A stretch of DNA of 64,000 bases from Bradyrhizobium retamae (lineage in GTDB: Bacteria > Pseudomonadota > Alphaproteobacteria > Rhizobiales > Xanthobacteraceae). The notes beneath the pieces are model-generated. The model was not told the DNA's origin. It saw only the letters and a program-made list of their open reading frames with translations, and did not search any database. The number at the start of each line of letters is the position of its first letter. Position 1 is the first letter of the stretch. Made by a program: the position numbers and the translations under genes. The stretch covers positions 275,678 to 339,677 of the forward strand of contig NZ_LLYA01000159.1 in assembly GCF_001440415.1 (NCBI RefSeq). The letters run 5' to 3'. This document shows positions 44,412 through 52,790 of this stretch, in pieces.

Positions 44412-46142
44412 TTGAAACCTCAAGCGTATTCCTACCTAAGAATATCAACTGATTTACAGCTGAAGGGCCACGGCAGGCATCGCCAATTGGAGGCTTCTCG
44501 AGCCTATGCGGAAGCAAACGGTCTAGAGCTGGCCGAAGGCTCGGAGCTTGAGGACATCGGAGTCTCGGCTTTCAAGGGCGCGAACGTTCGCGAAGGGGCT
44601 CTAGGCCGGTTTTTGGAGGCCATCCGGGCCGGCTTGATCAAGCCGGGCTCCTACTTGATCGTGGAATCCCTCGATCGTCTCAGCCGGCAGCAGCTGCTCG
44701 CCGCGCAATCCCTGTTCCTCAGCATCATCCAGGCCGGCATCAATCTGGTCACATTGACCGATGGCCGCCTCTACCGGGCGGGAACGAACGACCTCGGGGA
44801 CCTCATCGTCTCCCTCGTGATCATGAGTCGAGCCCACGAGGAGTCTCAAACCAAAAGCCTTCGTCTCTCCGCCGCATGGGAGAACAAGCGGGCGTCGGCC
44901 GCAGCCTTGAAGCCAATGACCAGATGGTGTCCGGCATGGCTCGAGCTAGCCCCAGATCGCAGCGGCTATGTGCCGATTCCCGACCGCGTCGAGGTAGTCC
45001 GGCGCATCTTCAACGATAGCGCTGATGGCATTGGCATCTACAAGATTGCTGTGCGCTTGAACGAAGCTAATACGCCAACGTTCAACGAATCAGATGGCTG
45101 GCACCAGTCGTACATCGCAAAGATCCTCTCGAACCGAGCCGTTATCGGCGAATTTCAGCCGGGGACCCGTCGAAATGGAAAGCGTGTCGACGAGGGCGGG
45201 CCGATCATAGACTACTTCCCAGCGATTATCGAAGAGCAGCTATTTTATCGAGCCCGGCACGCGAAGTCCCAGAGGCGGTTGAACGGTGCAGGTCGAAAAG
45301 GTGCTGGCTTCAGCAACTTGTTCTCTGGCTTAGCGACATGCGCATACTGTGGCGCCGCGATGACTTACGACAACAAGGGGAGGGGGCCGAAAGGCGGTCG
45401 ATATCTAGTATGCAGCAAAGCCAAAAGAAGGCTTGGATGTCGAGGTAAACGCTGGCGATACACGGACTTCGAAGCATCCTTTTTGGCATTCGTGAGCGAG
45501 GTCGATATCGCGAGCATTGTCGACGCCGGAGATCGGGTCGATGAGTGCGGCCAAGCTGCGGCTGAAATCTCTGCCCTTGAAGGGGAGCTCGGAAGCGTCG
45601 GGGCGCTCATGGATAAAACTTACGCTTTGCTGGAGGCTGGTGGCCCGCCTGATTTCGTTGCCTCAAAGCTGCGCGACCTTGACCAACGTCAACGCGGACT
45701 TACCCAGGCCGTTACCGAGAAACGAACGAGGTTGGAGCAACTACAGTCCCGGCACCTCCGGATCAGCGAGAGCAAAGATCACATCCACGCGCTTTTAAAG
45801 CGTCTCCGAGGCTCAGATGGCTCCGATCTATTTGAGATTCGAGCTAAGGTAGCCGCTCACTTGAGATCGGTGCTCGAAACTCTCGTCGTCGCTCCCGAGG
45901 GAGAGCGGCCAAAGATCGCCAGGATCGTCGCGGATACCCGTAGCTCTTTCGGCGAAGAGGCTGAAGACGTCTCCGAATATATCGAACAGCGCGGTAAGCA
46001 CCCAGATCAAGGCCGCCGCTATTTCGGTGTCGGATTTCGAGATAGCAGGGTTCGCATCGTGTTTCCGAACGACGATGACCCGCTGCAATACCAACAGCAG
46101 ATTGTTGCCAAACACGGCTCCATAGAGCGTCTCGACGGGTGA
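44412..46142 (+). CDS. Large serine recombinase (island integrase)
   Basis: 576 residues. The catalytic resolvase domain (~1-150) opens with AYSYLRISTD holding the nucleophile Ser12, then ESLDRLSRQQ. A Recombinase domain (~165-270) follows, then a zinc ribbon (CAYCGAAM...CSKAKRRLGC, ~315-350) and a coiled coil (~385-460). The length and layout fit a large serine integrase that inserts the island into comM. The start codon is TTG; no ATG or GTG is available in frame upstream to the junction. GC is visibly lower than in core genes. Confidence 0.9.
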   Translation: MKPQAYSYLRISTDLQLKGHGRHRQLEASRAYAEANGLELAEGSELEDIGVSAFKGANVREGALGRFLEAIRAGLIKPGSYLIVESLDRLSRQQLLAAQSLFLSIIQAGINLVTLTDGRLYRAGTNDLGDLIVSLVIMSRAHEESQTKSLRLSAAWENKRASAAALKPMTRWCPAWLELAPDRSGYVPIPDRVEVVRRIFNDSADGIGIYKIAVRLNEANTPTFNESDGWHQSYIAKILSNRAVIGEFQPGTRRNGKRVDEGGPIIDYFPAIIEEQLFYRARHAKSQRRLNGAGRKGAGFSNLFSGLATCAYCGAAMTYDNKGRGPKGGRYLVCSKAKRRLGCRGKRWRYTDFEASFLAFVSEVDIASIVDAGDRVDECGQAAAEISALEGELGSVGALMDKTYALLEAGGPPDFVASKLRDLDQRQRGLTQAVTEKRTRLEQLQSRHLRISESKDHIHALLKRLRGSDGSDLFEIRAKVAAHLRSVLETLVVAPEGERPKIARIVADTRSSFGEEAEDVSEYIEQRGKHPDQGRRYFGVGFRDSRVRIVFPNDDDPLQYQQQIVAKHGSIERLDG

Positions 46143-46213
46143 TCCGAATCGTTTCCAACAATTTCTCGCGGCAAACTCATCCAGAGTTAACGCTCCGCGT
46201 GTATCGATAGAGG

Positions 46214-46813
46214 ATGCCGAGCAACATCTACAGATTTCGTCGAACGAAGTGGGCCGCCCCGGAGCGGTTCAAACTGATCGTTGACTTCAAATCGACGTGG
46301 TATGGTTCGCGTTACCTTTCTGGCCTCGTCGTTCTTTGCGTGCTTATTGGTTTCGTGGCAGTTCAGGCTTGGCCAAGGATACACCCTGAACTCAAACTTG
46401 AAACGGCGAATTCGACTGCTGTTCGCGCCACGATTTCGGTGCGCGTGATTGATGGAGATACTATCAGTCTTGACGACGGTCGGCCGAATGTTCGCCTGCT
46501 AGGATACAACGCACCAGAAACGGGAAGTCGAGCGCGGTGCGAAGCAGAGCGACAGAAGGGCGAAGCTGCCAAGCAACGGCTTCGCGAACTCGTTAGCAAC
46601 GGCAGGTCAGACTTCAGTCAAGCTGCCTGTGCCTGTGTGCTGGGTACGGAAGGCACAGATGCTTGTAACTTCGGTCGCCGCTGCGGCACTCTCCGAGTTA
46701 ACGGCGTGGACGTAGGGTCAACGTTGATTAACGAAGGCTTGGCCGTTCGCTTCGTATGCGGTGCAACAAGCTGTCCGCTACTCCCGCGTCCTTGGTGTAC
46801 AAACGGGAAATAA
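46214..46813 (+). CDS. Membrane-anchored thermonuclease-family (SNase-like) protein
   Basis: 199 residues. One transmembrane helix (~36-55, LSGLVVLCVLIGFVAVQAW) is followed by an SNase-like OB-fold (~70-190): SVRVIDGDTISLDD with active Asp/Thr, VRLLGYNAPET with the conserved Arg, and the late GLAVRF. The insert after ~110 is Cys-rich. It could cleave DNA or RNA at the membrane face. First cargo after the integrase. Confidence 0.8.
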   Translation: MPSNIYRFRRTKWAAPERFKLIVDFKSTWYGSRYLSGLVVLCVLIGFVAVQAWPRIHPELKLETANSTAVRATISVRVIDGDTISLDDGRPNVRLLGYNAPETGSRARCEAERQKGEAAKQRLRELVSNGRSDFSQAACACVLGTEGTDACNFGRRCGTLRVNGVDVGSTLINEGLAVRFVCGATSCPLLPRPWCTNGK

Positions 46814-46841
46814 AGATTCGCAAACAGGTCACTCAGAGACC

Positions 46842-47035
46842 TTATATTTCCCCATCGGGAAAACCGCGCTGCCGGGTCAGGTAACTCAAGACCGTTAGCG
46901 GATAGAACTTCCGCCCGGTCACGGTCGTGATCCCCGCATGGTTCAGATGTCGCGCAATATCGCTATAAGATCGCCGCGACAAATCCGCCATCGAACTTGA
47001 CGCACACGACTTATCTGTCGGCTGACCGAATTTGG
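46842..47035 (-). pseudogene. Serine recombinase 3' remnant A
   Basis: Residues YSDIARHLNHAGITTVTG and RKFYP match the C-terminal HTH of the complete recombinase at 53903-54544 (YSEIARQLNGAGITTVTG). The catalytic domain is missing. It is the most diverged of the three remnants, and is on the same strand as the others. Confidence 0.85.
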
Positions 47036-47058
47036 CGCATCCATAATCGTCCCGCTTG

Positions 47059-47745
47059 TTACCACATCGTGCCAGCGTCATTCACGAAGTTGATTGGCGG
47101 CGTTCTGCGGTCAGAAAATATTGCAGCAGTTAATGGGCCACCGAAGCATGCGCCGGTATCGATATTCAGGCGGTTTGGGCGTAGATCAGGAAGCCTCGAT
47201 CTGGTCGGCGTGTGTCCGTGAACGATAAATGCACCGTGGTTTTCTTCAGAGGATAAGAACGGCTCCCGTATCCACAGCAAATCCCTTTCAGTCTGAGCTG
47301 CAATTGACACGCCGGGCCGAACTCCAGCGTGCACGAAAAGCCGTCGAGCATCACCAAATGTCGGGGGAAGCGTCTTTATCCAAGCAAGATGGTCGGCAGG
47401 AAGATCGCTTGGATCATTGACCCCATAACTGTCTAGCGTCTGCTCCCCACCATTTGCCCACCAGTTCATAAGATCTCGGTCCGTCCGATCTCTACAAGCA
47501 GCTCGGATTAGCAGTTCCTCATGGTTGCCGCGCAAGCATATGAAGCGGTCCTCCTCTTCGAGTTGCTTCTCGATCAAGAAGTCAACGACCTTGCTTGTGT
47601 CTGGTCCCCTATCAACATAGTCGCCTATGAAGACAAATTGGACAGTCTTTCCAGCGCCAACCGAATCGCACGCCGCCATCAGGGCAGTCAGTTTGTCAAA
47701 GCAGCCGTGGATGTCGCCAACTGCAAACGCGATCGAATCAGCCAT
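47059..47745 (-). CDS. PrpA/ApaH-like metallophosphoesterase
   Basis: About 228 residues. Calcineurin-like metal motifs are all present: GDIHG near residue 12, GDYVDRG near 45, LRGNHEELL near 75, and the HGHTP motif near 180. Likely a Ser/Thr protein phosphatase or a dinucleoside-tetraphosphate-hydrolase-like enzyme. ATG at 47745 begins the conserved fold; a longer reading to 47796 is possible. It is divergent from the unknown gene at 47906. Confidence 0.87.
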   Translation of the reverse strand: MADSIAFAVGDIHGCFDKLTALMAACDSVGAGKTVQFVFIGDYVDRGPDTSKVVDFLIEKQLEEEDRFICLRGNHEELLIRAACRDRTDRDLMNWWANGGEQTLDSYGVNDPSDLPADHLAWIKTLPPTFGDARRLFVHAGVRPGVSIAAQTERDLLWIREPFLSSEENHGAFIVHGHTPTRSRLPDLRPNRLNIDTGACFGGPLTAAIFSDRRTPPINFVNDAGTMW

Positions 47746-47905
47746 TGACCAAACCCGGAAAGCGTGTGGCAGAGATCGCACGGACAGTACGCCCATCTCT
47801 AGAAATGAATATTTTCAAAATGTTCCATAATACGTAAACTTCTCAGGGCTTCATTTGAATCTTAGGGATGAACGCGGATCGCGTGCGATTGCAAAAGGAG
47901 CCTTC

Positions 47906-48352
47906 GTGACAGAGAGACCTCGACCCGGCGGACTGCTTCACGTAGAGGACCGCTCTAGTACCACGATCCCATCGCCTTCGGTGGGCATCTTGTGGCTCAT
48001 TCACTCCGCTGGAAACAATGTGCTTCTTACACAACGAAGTGCACTGAAGGACGCTGAGCCATACGGCGATTGTCTGACCCACACTGTTGGTCACTATGAG
48101 CTATGGGAACATCTCCGGGCACTGCCATTTCATGCCTTGAAAAAACGTGGGCTGCCGGCCGAAATCAAATCTGCAGAGTACGAATGCTTTCCCCGCGGCC
48201 GCGTCGTCTACGAAAAACCTGTAAACATGTTCATCATTTATGCCGACGTCCGGCTTCATGTTTCGTACGTGATCTCGAGAATTATTGGCGCATTTCACCT
48301 GAGCGCACAGGCAACAAGCGTCAGATCAGATCCCCACTATCGGACGAGGTAG
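47906..48352 (+). CDS. Conserved protein of unknown function
   Basis: 148 residues, soluble. It has a distinct pattern (VLLTQRSALKDAEPYGD then LTHTVGHYELWEHL, EYECFPRGRVVY, FIIYADVRL and SDPHYRTR) that I believe recurs in a family of uncharacterised bacterial proteins; the conserved His, Tyr, Arg and Asp suggest an enzyme. GTG at 47906 is set by AAAGGAG five bases upstream. It heads a co-oriented set with the MBL and PD-(D/E)XK-like genes. Confidence 0.75.
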   Translation: MTERPRPGGLLHVEDRSSTTIPSPSVGILWLIHSAGNNVLLTQRSALKDAEPYGDCLTHTVGHYELWEHLRALPFHALKKRGLPAEIKSAEYECFPRGRVVYEKPVNMFIIYADVRLHVSYVISRIIGAFHLSAQATSVRSDPHYRTR

Positions 48353-48447
48353 TGGCGGATTTCCGCCTAAAGCTCGACTTGTAGCCTTGCCAGACCTGCA
48401 ATACCGTCGCGCTGCCTGTGTTGGACCTCCGTTGTTAAGGGAATTGA

Positions 48448-49701
48448 GTGCGAATAAGAATTCATCGAGGGACGCGAGAGATTGGCGGCACATGCATCGA
48501 GTTGGAAAGCGCGGGCTCCCGAATTTTGCTCGACCTAGGGCTGCCACTGAACGCGACGGATCTGGCCTCTACACTTCTCCCTGAGGTCGACGGACTTGAC
48601 GGAGGCAGTGCCGATCTTCTGGCTATCATCTTATCGCATGGACACCGGGATCACTGGGGACTTGTGCCCAAGGCTAGTCGGAAAATCCCCCTCGTCATGG
48701 GGAAGGCGACGGAAAGCATCATGCGGGCTGCTGCTGATTTCGTTCCTGATGCGATTGCTTTGAATGCGGCCAGATACCTTGAGCATGGAAAGCTAATCCA
48801 GATCGGCCCTTTCGCAATCGTCCCACGTCTGGTGGATCATTCAGGGTTCGATGCGTACGCCATCGAAATTGAGGCAGCCGGCAAGCGCCTGTTCTACTCC
48901 GGCGATCTCCGGGCACATGGCCGGAAGGCTAAAATGTTTGAGGCACTTGTCCACACCCCACCGCGCGCCATCGATATCATGCTGATGGAAGGCTCGAGCC
49001 TTGGACGCTTGGCTGATGACGAAAGCTTTCCGACCGAGGAAGCGCTGGAGAACATTTTCGTCGATAGATTCAAGGATACTACGGGAATGGCTTTGGTTGC
49101 CTGTTCGGCTCAGAACATTGACCGAGTGGTAACCGTCTATCGCGCAGCGAAGCGGACCGGACGGACGCTCGTGGTAGATGCTTACGCGGCAGAGGTTTTA
49201 AAGGCGACAGGATATGACAACATCCCAAAGCCAGTCGCCGGCTGGTCTAATCTGGCGGTCTTCATTCCGCAGAGACAGCGCCTGCATTTGAAGAACAATG
49301 GCATAGCCCCTCTGGTGGACAGTTACCGAGAATTTCGGCTTTGGCCAGAACAGCTCGCACAGAAAGCTTCTCGCGCGGTCATGCTGTTTCGTCCTTGGAT
49401 GATGCGTGATCTTGATCAGGCGAACGCCTTATCGGGGGCGAAGGTGTTCTGGTCCCAATGGGATGGCTATCTCCGCGCCGGCAGTCCAGGTGCAGCGCTC
49501 ATGGCTGATTGTGAGAGCCGTGGCATCCCGTTTGAAACCATACACACTTCAGGGCATGCAGGTCCCGGTGATTTGAGGAGGCTCGCCGCAGCAGTCGCAC
49601 CCAAAAAGCTCATCCCAATCCACACGTTTGAACGAGACAAATTCCCGAGCTTATTCGAAAAGGTCGTGCTCGCGAACGATGGCGACTGGGTTCTCGTGTA
49701 G
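48448..49701 (+). CDS. Metallo-beta-lactamase-fold, RNase J/beta-CASP-like protein
   Basis: 417 residues. It begins RIRIHRGTREIGGTCIELES, as RNase J-like and beta-CASP proteins do. The zinc motif is SHGHRDHWG (His64, His66, Asp68, His69). The second ligands lie in VDHSGFDAYA and YSGDLRAHG, and C-terminal His motifs in HTSGHAGPGD and IPIHTFE. A nuclease or phosphodiesterase on RNA or DNA is likely. GTG start. In the same set as its two neighbours. Confidence 0.82.
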   Translation: MRIRIHRGTREIGGTCIELESAGSRILLDLGLPLNATDLASTLLPEVDGLDGGSADLLAIILSHGHRDHWGLVPKASRKIPLVMGKATESIMRAAADFVPDAIALNAARYLEHGKLIQIGPFAIVPRLVDHSGFDAYAIEIEAAGKRLFYSGDLRAHGRKAKMFEALVHTPPRAIDIMLMEGSSLGRLADDESFPTEEALENIFVDRFKDTTGMALVACSAQNIDRVVTVYRAAKRTGRTLVVDAYAAEVLKATGYDNIPKPVAGWSNLAVFIPQRQRLHLKNNGIAPLVDSYREFRLWPEQLAQKASRAVMLFRPWMMRDLDQANALSGAKVFWSQWDGYLRAGSPGAALMADCESRGIPFETIHTSGHAGPGDLRRLAAAVAPKKLIPIHTFERDKFPSLFEKVVLANDGDWVLV

Positions 49702-49750
49702 CGAACCAGTATCTTTCTTTGGCTCTGAGCTACTTCAGTGAGAGATAACA

Positions 49751-50689
49751 ATGCAGATGTCAAAATTGAACAAGTTCACCATGAAGCTGCCAGATGGCAT
49801 GCCATCGCGTCTTGTTGACACTGACTGGGGCAAGCGCCTTCTAAGTTTTCGCGACGGCAAAGATCATCTGTTCATTGCGGTACGGGACAACTATTTGAGT
49901 GTCTACATCAATGGACGTGCCCTTTTCAAAAAGATCGAGGAGAAGAATGGAAAGTTGGTCGCGACCTTCGATCAACGTTACTTGCTTGGAAAGGATCAAC
50001 CGAGCGGAGATCTCCATTTTGATGGCGAGAAGGTCTACCGCAAGAGCGGTGAACTCGTTGAGAAGGATTGTTCTCCCTTAAACCTTTCTGCTTGGGTCAA
50101 TCGCGTCAAAAGCTACGGGCTAGTAAATCTAGATGATGAAACTGTCTCAGATGAAGCAGAGGATCTTAGCGAAAAAGGACTGCTAGCAAGCGGCGCTCTG
50201 CGCCCGTCGGTAATCAACCTCGAAATGGCATTGCCGGGTTTTCCAAGTGTAAGCAAAAGGACAGGCAAGGAAATCCTGATCGCGCCGCGCATCGATATGG
50301 TCCATTTGGAGCCGACGGAGACGGGAGCGGACCTCGTATTCACGGAGGCCAAGCTATTTTCCAATTCAGGGCTGCGATCTGCATCGTCGAAGAACCCTAC
50401 AGTAGAGCAGATCCTGAAGTATCAACGCTACCTTGATGAACATAGTGCGGCGATCTGCGCGGCGTACGTCCAGGCCTGCAAGCATCTCGTTGAGATCCGA
50501 CGATGCCAATCGGTAGAGATTGATCCACTACTAGCCGACGTCGCCAATGACGGCTCGCGACTGACGCTGCGGACGCTGCCTCGGTTGCTAATATTCAAGA
50601 CTGAGGGCGACTCTCGACGTTCGGAAATCGCTTGGAAAGAGCATGAAAGGGCAATAATGGAGAGCGGCATCTCGATTGAATATGCTTAA
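49751..50689 (+). CDS. PD-(D/E)XK nuclease-like protein
   Basis: 312 residues, no known full-length family recognised. The segment RIDMV (Asp182) followed 16 residues later by VFTEAKLF (Glu199-x-Lys201) is the core D...ExK of PD-(D/E)XK nucleases. The N-terminal ~150 residues look like a beta-rich sensor or binding domain. It starts 49 bp after the MBL gene, so the two are probably co-expressed. The DNase assignment is from the motif only. Confidence 0.65.
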   Translation: MQMSKLNKFTMKLPDGMPSRLVDTDWGKRLLSFRDGKDHLFIAVRDNYLSVYINGRALFKKIEEKNGKLVATFDQRYLLGKDQPSGDLHFDGEKVYRKSGELVEKDCSPLNLSAWVNRVKSYGLVNLDDETVSDEAEDLSEKGLLASGALRPSVINLEMALPGFPSVSKRTGKEILIAPRIDMVHLEPTETGADLVFTEAKLFSNSGLRSASSKNPTVEQILKYQRYLDEHSAAICAAYVQACKHLVEIRRCQSVEIDPLLADVANDGSRLTLRTLPRLLIFKTEGDSRRSEIAWKEHERAIMESGISIEYA

Positions 50690-50925
50690 CAGTGTTCTGC
50701 GGCAGGTCGAATTCGAGCCAAATAGTTCTTGACCGCCTGCGGATAGAACTTCCTGCCGGTAACAGTCGTAATTCCTGCGTCATTCAGTTGTCGCGCAATC
50801 TCGCTGTAAGAACACCGCAATAAATCCGCATCCAGTTTTTGCCTGAGTTGGGATGCAAAGTCGTCAGCCGCCTTGCGATTCGTTGCGGCCACATTCCGTC
50901 AATTTGTGCCGAGAATTTGCTCTTC
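50686..50925 (-). pseudogene. Serine recombinase 3' remnant B
   Basis: Codes for RKAADDFASQLRQKLDADLL then YSEIARQLNDAGITTVTG and RKFYP, very close to the C-terminal part of the complete recombinase at 53903. Similarity ends at about 50925, in codons matching KILGLNGR. The catalytic domain is absent. It is the best preserved of the three remnants. Confidence 0.88.
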
Positions 50926-51064
50926 GTGGACCGGGGTCTGTTAACGAATCATAGATCAATGACCTGTTTACCAACGCGTCACAGAGTCGCGTGTGCGGCG
51001 AATAAACTCAATCGCCCGTTGATCATGTCCTGCTAGCACTCAAGGAAACGCCCGGAGTGCATAC
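50926..51064. other. Leader region of the GIY-YIG gene
   Basis: About 140 bp between remnant B and the nuclease gene. Nothing beyond a possible promoter is recognised. Confidence 0.3.
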
Positions 51065-52438
51065 ATGTCGGCATTTTTCGGTTTCCTATTATTCGCTTGG
51101 CTGCTTGGTTTTCCGATAGCATTCATCGTTGTCACACGCCGACTTTTCAAACAGCGGCGAACGTATCGCGAGGAGCAAGAGCGCTCGGCAGACCGAATCA
51201 AGGAACTTGAGGGCTATTTCAAGCCGCTGGAGGACATGTACGAGGAAATTGCCAAGGTTGAGTCTCAATACAACGCTCGAACAGCTGCGCTCGCTGAGCT
51301 CCGGTCGGCCTACGCGGAGAAGAAGGGCGCCTACAACGATTTAATGGATCAACTAGCGATCTGTGAAAGCCGGATGAACATCGCGGAACTTGGGCTTTAC
51401 GAGCCTCATTTCGATTACACAGACAGCGAGCAATACAAGAACGCCATCAAGACCTGCCGCGAATCTCAAAAGCTTATGGCTGCCGAAAAGACGGCTGTAA
51501 TCTGCCGGATCAACTGGTCACTCAATGGCAGTGAAGCCAAAGGGCAGACCATGGCAAATAGGGGTATTCGCCTGACTTTGCGGGCTTTCAACAGCGAGTG
51601 CGATGCCGCAATTGCGAATGCGCGCTGGAATAACGTGAAAGTCATGGAGAAGCGCATCCGAGCTGCGCGCGCGAAAATCGATGCTCTGAATGAATCGAAT
51701 GCGATATTCATATCAGAGCAATATGAGGCGCTAAAGCTGAAAGAGCTTTACCTGACCCACGAGTGCCGTGAAAAAAACAAAGCAGAACGAGAGGAAAAGG
51801 CAGAGTTAGCACGGGCTAATCGCGAAGAGCAGCGCTTGCTGCAGGATCGGGAAAGAGCGAGACGAGAAGAAGAGCGCTACCGAACCTTACTTGCCAAAGC
51901 TCGCGCGGAAGCGGAGAACGTGGTTGGACCGAAGCTCGCGGCGTTCAACGAGCAGGTCCGAGTGTTGGAGGCGGATCTGGCGGAGGCTCAGCAGCAGCTT
52001 GCTCGGGCTGACGCGATGGCGGAGCGTACGAAGTCGGGTTTCGTTTACGTCATTTCGAACATTGGGTCATTCGGTGAGAATGTAGTGAAAATTGGGATGA
52101 CACGACGGCTCGATCCGGAGGAGCGAATCCGCGAGCTTGGTGACGCTAGTGTTCCGTTTATATTTGACATCCATGCCGTACTCTACAGCGACGACGCGCC
52201 GGCTTTAGAGAGGGCGCTGCATAGCGAGTTTGACGGCAGTCGAGTGAATACAACCAACGCTCGCAAAGAATTCTTCCGCGCAACGATCGATGAAGTTGAG
52301 GCCGCCGTTAGACGAGTTGCTCCAACGGCTCCATTCTTTCGTGACTTTGAAGCTCAGGAATACCGTGAGACCTTAGCAAGACGCACAGAAATGCTGCAGG
52401 TGAGGCAGGTCAACGAAGAGTTGCCTATCGCAGTCTGA
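51065..52438 (+). CDS. Membrane DUF4041/GIY-YIG nuclease (SNIPE-like)
   Basis: 457 residues. One N-terminal transmembrane helix (~3-25), a coiled coil, a DUF4041-like domain (~108-225: YEPHFDYTDSEQYKNAIK and LRAFNSECDAA), a charged coiled coil (~230-320) and a C-terminal GIY-YIG (T5orf172/Mug113) nuclease domain (~325-405: GFVYVISN, VVKIGMTRRLDPEERI, ARKEFF). This order fits SNIPE, a membrane nuclease described as cutting phage DNA during injection. Expected role: defence against phage entry. It stands alone between remnants B and C. Confidence 0.85.
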   Translation: MSAFFGFLLFAWLLGFPIAFIVVTRRLFKQRRTYREEQERSADRIKELEGYFKPLEDMYEEIAKVESQYNARTAALAELRSAYAEKKGAYNDLMDQLAICESRMNIAELGLYEPHFDYTDSEQYKNAIKTCRESQKLMAAEKTAVICRINWSLNGSEAKGQTMANRGIRLTLRAFNSECDAAIANARWNNVKVMEKRIRAARAKIDALNESNAIFISEQYEALKLKELYLTHECREKNKAEREEKAELARANREEQRLLQDRERARREEERYRTLLAKARAEAENVVGPKLAAFNEQVRVLEADLAEAQQQLARADAMAERTKSGFVYVISNIGSFGENVVKIGMTRRLDPEERIRELGDASVPFIFDIHAVLYSDDAPALERALHSEFDGSRVNTTNARKEFFRATIDEVEAAVRRVAPTAPFFRDFEAQEYRETLARRTEMLQVRQVNEELPIAV

Positions 52439-52504
52439 TCTGCAGGCCAGTCAATGAGGTGCACTCTCCTTCTAACTTGTTGAAGCCATCTAAGGCGAAT
52501 TGCT

Positions 52505-52715
52505 CGGTATGAATTCGTGCCAAATAGTTCTTGACCGTCTGCGGGTAGAACTTCCGCCCAGTCCCGTCGCAATACCCGCGACGTTCAAATGCCGCGCGAT
52601 CTCGCTATAAGATCGCCCCATCAAACTTGCATCCGGATTTACCCTGAGTGATGCGCAAGTTAGTCAGCCGCGCTGCGATTCTTGACGGCCCAATTCTGTC
52701 CATTTGCGCTAAAAA
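52505..52715 (-). pseudogene. Serine recombinase 3' remnant C
   Basis: On the minus strand it encodes YSEIARHLNVAGIAT, then a single-base deletion breaks the frame before the RKFYP-equivalent GRKFYP. Similarity to 53903-54544 ends at about 52715, the same place (KILG codons) as in remnant B. It is decayed and lacks the catalytic domain. Confidence 0.85.
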
Positions 52716-52790
52716 TTGATTTTGAACGGTTCGTCTCTTGGTCAACGTCGCTTAAAAACATCGCAAATGGCTTCGAGATGCATGGCGTCG

